A stretch of 20,792 bases of DNA from UBA6100 sp049658145 (lineage in GTDB: Bacteria > Actinomycetota > Coriobacteriia > Anaerosomatales > Anaerosomataceae), in contig JBASOJ010000054.1 in the NCBI GenBank assembly GCA_049658145.1, positions 1 through 20,792 of the forward strand. Reading direction: 5' to 3'. Within the stretch, counting starts at the first letter, position 1; every line of letters starts with the position of its first letter. The notes under the pieces are model-generated. The model was not told the DNA's origin. It made no database searches and saw only the letters and a list, made by a program, of their open reading frames with translations. Below, piece by piece: positions 16,311 through 20,792 of the stretch. Position numbers and translations under genes: made by a program.

Positions 16311-16754
16311 CTACCGGGCCGCGTAGGCGTCGAGCAACGCCGCCTCGCGTGCAGCCATCGCGCCGGCATCGTCTTCGGCCTCGTGGTCGTAGCCGAGCAG
16401 GTGCAGGACACCGTGGACGAGCAGGACGTCCAACTCGTGCTCGACGCTATGCCCGAGCTCCGCGGCCTGACGCTCGGCCACCTCGGGTGCGATGACCACA
16501 TCACCGAGCGTGATCGGCTCATCACCGGGCGTCGGGCACGGGTCATCACAACCGAACGACAGCACGTCCGTGGGTCCTTCGATGTCACGGTACTGCTCGT
16601 TGAGATGTGCCATCTCGTCATCGCCGACGAGAGCGACGGAGAGTTCGCTCATCTCGGGCACAGCCTCCATCGAAAGCACGAACAGCGCGAGACGCTCGAA
16701 GGCGGCCAGGCTCAGCGGCTCAGGCTCCCTGTGGCTGACGACGCTCACCTGCAT
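16311..16754 (-). CDS. ybeY: Endoribonuclease YbeY, rRNA maturation factor
   Basis: This 147-residue metal-dependent endoribonuclease acts in 16S rRNA 3'-end processing and 70S quality control. The zinc-binding HGVLHLLGYDH motif gives His114, His118 and His124. The preceding LNEQYRDIEGPTDVLSF block (51-67) and LGDVVIAP are typical. I chose the ATG at 16754 because GAGGAGGG lies eight bases upstream and the conserved fold starts soon after; a longer frame from 16847 is unsupported. The gene's first 35 bases overlap the 3' end of the upstream pgpH-like gene, so the two are translationally linked. Confidence 0.95.
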   Translation of the reverse strand: MQVSVVSHREPEPLSLAAFERLALFVLSMEAVPEMSELSVALVGDDEMAHLNEQYRDIEGPTDVLSFGCDDPCPTPGDEPITLGDVVIAPEVAERQAAELGHSVEHELDVLLVHGVLHLLGYDHEAEDDAGAMAAREAALLDAYAAR

Positions 16755-18843
16755 ACAGCTCACCCTCCTCGGCTGGCTCGGGATACTCGATCCGCGGATG
16801 GTAGACGCTCGCCAGCATCCGCGCGTAGACCATGATGACCGATTCAATATCGGCCACCGAGAGGTCCGTCTCGTCGAACTGGTGGTCGTCCATCTTCGCG
16901 CGCACCATCTTGCGGATCATGGCCTCGATCTTCTCCGGCGTCGGGTTCTGAAGCGACCGAACGCCTGCCTCGGCCATGTCAGCCATCATGACGAGCGCCG
17001 CCTCGCGGGTGGTGGGCCTGCGGCCGTCGTAGCGGAAGTCCGCCTCCAGGAGTGGACCGCCCTTCTTGCTCGCCTTGTCGTAGAAGTAGCCGACCACGGA
17101 CGTACCGTGGTGCTGGCGGACGATGTCCGTCACCTCGGGCGGTAGGCCGTGTTCCTCGGCCAGCTCGACACCCTCGCGCACGTGCGCGGTGATGATCCGC
17201 GCCGAGAGCGACGGCGACGTCGCGTCGTGCGGGTTCTCGCCGCCGGCCTGGTTCTCCACGAAGAATGCCGGCCGGACCACCTTCCCGATGTCGTGGAAGT
17301 AGGCACCCACCCGCGCGAGCAACTGGTTGGCGCCGATTGCCTCGGCGGCCGTCTCGGCGAGATTGGCTGTCATGACCGAGTGGGAGTACGTCCCCGGCGC
17401 CTCGGTCATAAGCCGCTTGAGCAGCGGGTGACTCGGGTTGCCGAGTTCGAGCAGGGTGATGTCGGTGGTCACGCCGAAGACGAACTCGAAGAACGGTAGC
17501 AGGCCGACCATCAGCACCGCCGTGACCATGCCGCTCGCGAGGCCGTTCAGGCCCGCCGAGAGCGCATCCGTAGGCGTGTTGCCCGAGGCCAACGATGCGC
17601 CGAACGAGATCAGCCCGAGCGCCACGATGAGGAACCCGCCGAGGTAGAACAGGTGCGAGCGCTGCGTCACGCGCGAGAGGGCGGCGATCGCAGCGAGACT
17701 GCTGAGCACCGTCGCTACGACCTGCACGCCGCCGGCAAAGCCCAGCAGCAGCCCGGCCACCGTGGTGAGCAGAGTCAGCACGATTGCCGGCCGCGGCCCC
17801 TGCAGCAGCGTGGCCAGGATCGCGGCGAGCGGGGCGGGCATGAGGTACGGCGACACCTCGGGCGCCAGGATCGACATCCCGCGGGTGATGTACATCATGC
17901 CGAGCAACAGCGTCGAGAGCAGCATGAGGTTGCGCATGAGACCCCAGGTCACGCTGTCGTACGCGTGCCAGTACATGCCGGCCGCGATGATCAGCAGGGA
18001 CATCAGTATCACGCTCGCGGTCACCGAGAGGGCGTCAGTGCCACTGTCGAGGCCGCCAAGGGTGCGGATCAGCTCGATATCCCGGGCGGTGACGATGTCA
18101 CCCTTCTCGACGATGTTCTCGCCCTCCTGGACGACGATCACGACCGGAGACACGCGCTCGGTCGCCGCGGTCCGCGCCCGTGTGGTCGCCGCTGTATCGA
18201 CGGTGTACGTGGGCTCGAGGAAGACCGATCCTGTCTTGATGAGCGCGTAGCGCTCGGCGATGGTGAGCGGTATGAGTTCCGCGCTGCGGGCGAGCTGGTT
18301 GCTCGCGTCGTTCATGTCAGCCTCTTCGATGCGCCCGGACATGATGCCCGTCACGAGACCCTCGACGTTGCGGGCGACGATCTCTATCGAGGCGTCCGGG
18401 AGCGCGACGACCGCGGCGATGGTCTCATCGTCCATGCGGTCGCCGTAGAGCTCCTTGAGGAAGGCCACCTGCGCGGTAGTCTCGGTGCTATGCGCTGCAC
18501 GTGCCGAGGTGACCGACGAGAAGAACTCCACGATCTCCTGGCGGGTCTGCGTCTGGGCGGCCTCATCGAACACGTACACGGGCGCCACGGCGTCGGAGGC
18601 CGCCTGTCTCAGCGCCTCGGTCGCCGTGACATCCTCGTACTGGGTAGAGCGCGGAGCGCGGAACGTCCGGGGTGCCGGGACGCCCTGCTCGAAACCGAGC
18701 GGGGCGACGCGCACCGCCATCGGCACGGCCGCCAGCAGTACCACGGCGACCCCTAGGACGACGCGCTTACCGATCGCCGTCGAGAGCCACCCGCTCTTCG
18801 GCCAGATCCGGCCGAGGCGGTCGATGATGCGCCGTCTAGGCAT
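16720..18843 (-). CDS. 7TM receptor with intracellular HD domain (PgpH-like c-di-AMP phosphodiesterase)
   Basis: This 707-residue membrane protein has one N-terminal helix (about 26-46), a large extracytoplasmic 7TMR-HDED-type domain (about 47-275), seven membrane segments (about 276-460) and a cytoplasmic HD domain (about 475-690). HD residues are intact: His488 (GTYSHSVM), His517-Asp518 (AYFHDIGK), His554 (ITAHV), His578-His579 (RQHHGTS) and Asp622 (MMADMAEAG). Listeria PgpH, the defining member, hydrolyses c-di-AMP; its outer domain is thought to sense an unknown signal. The position between phoH and ybeY is the conserved one for this family. The ATG overlaps the phoH stop region by eight bases. 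Ligand and substrate are inferred from family. Confidence 0.9.
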   Translation of the reverse strand: MPRRRIIDRLGRIWPKSGWLSTAIGKRVVLGVAVVLLAAVPMAVRVAPLGFEQGVPAPRTFRAPRSTQYEDVTATEALRQAASDAVAPVYVFDEAAQTQTRQEIVEFFSSVTSARAAHSTETTAQVAFLKELYGDRMDDETIAAVVALPDASIEIVARNVEGLVTGIMSGRIEEADMNDASNQLARSAELIPLTIAERYALIKTGSVFLEPTYTVDTAATTRARTAATERVSPVVIVVQEGENIVEKGDIVTARDIELIRTLGGLDSGTDALSVTASVILMSLLIIAAGMYWHAYDSVTWGLMRNLMLLSTLLLGMMYITRGMSILAPEVSPYLMPAPLAAILATLLQGPRPAIVLTLLTTVAGLLLGFAGGVQVVATVLSSLAAIAALSRVTQRSHLFYLGGFLIVALGLISFGASLASGNTPTDALSAGLNGLASGMVTAVLMVGLLPFFEFVFGVTTDITLLELGNPSHPLLKRLMTEAPGTYSHSVMTANLAETAAEAIGANQLLARVGAYFHDIGKVVRPAFFVENQAGGENPHDATSPSLSARIITAHVREGVELAEEHGLPPEVTDIVRQHHGTSVVGYFYDKASKKGGPLLEADFRYDGRRPTTREAALVMMADMAEAGVRSLQNPTPEKIEAMIRKMVRAKMDDHQFDETDLSVADIESVIMVYARMLASVYHPRIEYPEPAEEGELYAGERRQPQGA
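16763..16770 (-). promoter_or_regulatory. ybeY ribosome binding site inside the upstream coding region
   Basis: GAGGAGGG on the minus strand lies within codons of the pgpH-like gene that encode an acidic stretch (Pro-Ala-Glu-Glu-Gly-Glu). It is eight bases before the ybeY ATG and decides that start over the longer upstream frame. Confidence 0.7.
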
Positions 18844-19816
18844 CGGCGGATGCGGCGGACCGCTGCGCCTCCTCGTATTCGTGGTAGGCAGTCACGATGC
18901 GCTGCACCAGACGATGGCGCACCACGTCGCGAGGCAACAGCTCGACGAACGCCACGTCGGTCACCTCGGTCAGGATGTTGCGCACCTGCCTCAGGCCCGA
19001 GAGCCCGCCGATGAGGTCGATCTGTGTGACGTCGCCCGTGACGACCACCTTGCTGCCGAAGCCGAGACGAGTGAGAAACATCTTCATCTGCTCGGGCGTG
19101 GTGTTCTGCGCCTCGTCGAGGATCACGAACGAGTCGTTGAGCGTGCGACCGCGCATGAACGCGAGCGGCGCGACCTCGATGGCACCACGCTCGGTGAGCG
19201 ACGCGGACGTCTCCACGTCCATCATGTCGAAGAGCGCATCGTAGAGCGGGCGAAGGTACGGGTCGACCTTCTCGTACAGGTTGCCGGGCAGGAAGCCGAG
19301 CTTCTCCCCCGCCTCCACAGCCGGACGCGTGAGGATGATGCGGCCGACCTCCTTCTTGCGCAACGCGTCAACGGCCATGGCCATCGCGAGGTAGGTCTTG
19401 CCGGTGCCGGCGGGCCCGATGCCGAAGGTCACGGTGTTCGTGCGTATGGCGTCCACGTAGTGCTTCTGGCCCGCGGTCTTGGGGCGGATCGCCTTGCCGC
19501 GGTGCGTCAGGATCACGTCAGCGAACACGCTCGACGGGCTGCACTCGCCGCGCCGGAGCATGTCGATGGCGCGCTCCACGGCGTCCGCCGTGAGCGGCTC
19601 GGTCCCGCCCACGAGCGTGAACAGTTCCGTGAACAGCGCCGACACGGCCTGGGCCTCAGAGATATCGCCCGTGATGGTGATCTCGTTGCCGCGTACCGTG
19701 ATATCGGACTCGAACTGCTCCTCGATGAGCCGCAGGAGGTGGTCACCTTCGCCGAGCAGCTCGACCATGTTCACTTCAGACGGAGCGACCAGGTGCACCT
19801 GGGTGGAGTTCGTCAC
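18836..19816 (-). CDS. phoH: PhoH family ATPase
   Basis: This roughly 326-residue PhoH/PhoL-type P-loop ATPase is probably linked to RNA metabolism, as its constant neighbour ybeY suggests. The N-terminal part has the family's KH-like ITVRGNEITITGD region. The ATPase core has the Walker A motif FGIGPAGTGKTYLAMAMAVD and the Walker B region FVILDEAQNTTPEQMKMFLTR, then VVTGDVTQIDLI. Two GTG starts are possible. I prefer 19814-19816 because AGAAGG lies about ten bases upstream and length then fits the family; the GTG at 19849 follows a hairpin and has no ribosome binding site. It is the first gene after a promoter-like element and heads the compact train down to recO. Confidence 0.95.
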   Translation of the reverse strand: MTNSTQVHLVAPSEVNMVELLGEGDHLLRLIEEQFESDITVRGNEITITGDISEAQAVSALFTELFTLVGGTEPLTADAVERAIDMLRRGECSPSSVFADVILTHRGKAIRPKTAGQKHYVDAIRTNTVTFGIGPAGTGKTYLAMAMAVDALRKKEVGRIILTRPAVEAGEKLGFLPGNLYEKVDPYLRPLYDALFDMMDVETSASLTERGAIEVAPLAFMRGRTLNDSFVILDEAQNTTPEQMKMFLTRLGFGSKVVVTGDVTQIDLIGGLSGLRQVRNILTEVTDVAFVELLPRDVVRHRLVQRIVTAYHEYEEAQRSAASADA

Positions 19817-19820
19817 GTGA
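19813..19820. repeat. TCACGTGA palindrome, copy 1 (at the phoH start codon)
   Basis: A perfect 8-bp palindrome covering the preferred phoH GTG start codon. An identical copy lies exactly 70 bp away at 19883-19890. The pair could form a two-site operator. Chance is possible because the motif is short and GC-leaning. Confidence 0.4.
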
Positions 19821-19847
19821 GCGGTACCTTCTCTCGACGACCGATGC

Positions 19848-19863
19848 ACCCCGCGAGCGGGGT
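19848..19863 (-). promoter_or_regulatory. Perfect hairpin at the 5' end of the phoH leader
   Basis: Arms ACCCCGC and GCGGGGT, 7 bp each, surround a two-base centre; as RNA this gives a 6-bp stem with a tetraloop. It lies a few bases after the predicted transcription start and has no following T run. It could protect the mRNA 5' end, or be a protein-binding site in DNA. Confidence 0.4.
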
Positions 19864-19876
19864 CCCTACCTGCAGG

Positions 19877-19885
19877 ATTCTATCA
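19877..19885 (-). promoter_or_regulatory. Extended -10 promoter of the phoH-recO gene train
   Basis: TGATAGAAT on the minus strand is an extended -10 element: TG, one base, then TAGAAT with five of six consensus matches. No good -35 lies at 16-18 bp, which is tolerated for extended -10 promoters. The predicted start near 19870 would give a leader of about 54 nt to the preferred phoH GTG. It lies in the gap after mtaB, the only clear intergenic space at this end of the train. Confidence 0.5.
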
Positions 19886-19890
19886 CGTGA
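19883..19890. repeat. TCACGTGA palindrome, copy 2 (overlapping the phoH extended -10)
   Basis: This matches the palindrome at 19813-19820 and shares three bases with the extended -10 element (its TGA). A protein bound here would block polymerase. See the paired copy for the spacing. Confidence 0.4.
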
Positions 19891-19919
19891 GTACGCCACG
19901 GGGCGGTCATGCGAGGGTG

Positions 19920-20792
19920 TCACGGCAGCACGGTGCCGGTCAGCAGCGGACCGGGGCCGACGCGCTCGGTCATCACACCGAGGAGCTGACCCGGCCTCGC
20001 AGACGCCGAGGCCGCGCGTGCGCGCACGTACTCGCGGGTCGTACCCTCGGCGATGCCCTCCGAGGCCCGTTCCACGAGCACCTCGACCACACGATCGACC
20101 TGCGCGTTCGTGTACGCGAGTGCAAGGCGCTCACCGAGCGCCCGCAGCGCCGCCGAGCGCTCCGCGCGAACCGTCGCCGGTACCTGCCCGGGCATGTCGG
20201 CCGCCCGGGTGCCCGCGCGCTGCGAGTAGCGGAACACATGCAGGCGGGAGAAGCCGAGACCCTCGGCGAACGCGAGCGTCCCGGCGAACTCGGCGTCGGT
20301 CTCACCGGGAAAGCCGACGATGATGTCGGTCGAGATGGCGATGCCGGGGAATGCGGCGCGGGCGGCCTCGATCCTCGCGGTGTAGCGCGCGATGTCGTAC
20401 GGCCTGCCCATGCGCGCGAGCACCGCGTCCGAGCCGGACTGCAACGGCACGTGCAGGTGCGCGCAGAACGCCGGCGTCTCCTGCGCGGCTCCCAGCAGCT
20501 GCGGTGTGACGTCGCCGGGCTCGATGCTGGAGAAGCGGATGCGCGGAACGCCTGTGGCCGCCACACGCAGCAGCAGCTCCGGCAGTCCGATGCCCGCATC
20601 GTCGTAGCGGCCGATGTTGATGCCCGTGAGGACGATCTCCGAGGCCCCCGCGGCCAGGAGGCGCTCCGCTTCGGCGACGACGCGGTCGGCGGGCACCGCA
20701 CGCGGCACGCCACGGGCGTACGGCACGATGCAGTACGTGCAGAATGCGTCGCAGCCGTCCTCCACCTTGAGCTGCGCACGCGTGCGCGCCGA
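19920..20792 (-). CDS. mtaB: tRNA (N6-threonylcarbamoyl-A37) methylthiotransferase MtaB, 3' part
   Basis: The frame runs off the right edge, leaving 290 C-terminal residues. The radical SAM cluster motif CDAFCTYC (CxxxCxxC) follows LKVEDG, and IVPYARG comes after it. This LKV-DGC context fits MtaB better than MiaB. The enzyme converts t6A37 to ms2t6A37 in tRNAs reading ANN codons, using a second Fe-S cluster in the missing N-terminal domain. Conserved barrel segments include GASEIVLTGINIGRYD, RIRFSSIEPGDV, HLHVPLQSGSD and ISTDIIVGFPGETDAEF. The last 65 or so residues fit a TRAM-like tRNA-binding domain. An internal GTG in the KVEDGCD segment is not the true start because it would remove required domains. 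The gene ends with TGA, about 35 bp before the phoH promoter. Confidence 0.93.
   Translation of the reverse strand, partial: SARTRAQLKVEDGCDAFCTYCIVPYARGVPRAVPADRVVAEAERLLAAGASEIVLTGINIGRYDDAGIGLPELLLRVAATGVPRIRFSSIEPGDVTPQLLGAAQETPAFCAHLHVPLQSGSDAVLARMGRPYDIARYTARIEAARAAFPGIAISTDIIVGFPGETDAEFAGTLAFAEGLGFSRLHVFRYSQRAGTRAADMPGQVPATVRAERSAALRALGERLALAYTNAQVDRVVEVLVERASEGIAEGTTREYVRARAASASARPGQLLGVMTERVGPGPLLTGTVLP

Noticed and set aside
16755..16847. A longer YbeY start at 16847
   Set aside because: The added 31 residues are Ser/Arg-rich, unlike YbeY, and the ATG at 16754 has a far better ribosome binding site.

Overview
The window is 20.8 kb of high-GC bacterial chromosome. It is almost fully coding, and every supported gene lies on the minus strand. 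Described in transcription order (high to low coordinates), it opens with the 3' part of mtaB, a tRNA t6A37 methylthiotransferase. A separately promoted train follows: phoH, a 7TM-HD (PgpH-like) phosphodiesterase, ybeY, a DgkA-PAP2 fusion, a CNNM/CorC-like CBS protein, cdd, era, deoC and recO. After a short gap come glyQ, glyS and ppsR, then ppdK with its own leader and terminator, dgt, a family-3 acyltransferase, and hppA with its own promoter and terminator. The left edge holds the first 28 codons of an exported protein, about 147 bp downstream of a perfect CRP-type palindrome.

The organism is most likely an anaerobic, actinobacterial-like lineage. Coriobacteriia or a related deep branch is my best guess, by inference only. 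The composition is high GC with frequent GTG/TTG starts. The gene order closely follows the phoH-pgpH-ybeY-dgkA-cdd-era-recO-glyQS-ppsR cluster known from Firmicutes, while the CBS protein between ybeY and era resembles the mycobacterial arrangement. PPDK with its Pi-dependent regulator and a K+-dependent-type membrane pyrophosphatase suggest an energy-limited metabolism that exploits PPi.

Functionally, the right half (about 11.5-19.8 kb) covers ribosome maturation (YbeY, Era), the envelope lipid-carrier cycle (DgkA-PAP2), c-di-AMP turnover (PgpH-like), DNA repair (RecO) and nucleoside salvage (Cdd, DeoC). Its genes are tightly packed, with overlaps of 4 to 35 bp or gaps of at most 28 bp, so translational coupling is likely. 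The left half (about 0.4-11.4 kb) groups enzymes that make or use PPi: GlyQS releases it, PpsR releases it when activating PPDK, PPDK interconverts PEP/AMP/PPi with pyruvate/ATP/Pi, and HppA converts PPi hydrolysis into an ion gradient.

I found no mobile element, CRISPR array, rRNA, tRNA or phage gene. Most of the region is conserved housekeeping. I do not see an undescribed multi-gene system. The observations most worth checking are the ion specificity of HppA, the variant active site of the DgkA-PAP2 fusion, the paired TCACGTGA palindromes around the phoH promoter, the CRP-type site at the left edge, and the synteny break after dgt where dnaG-rpoD would commonly sit.
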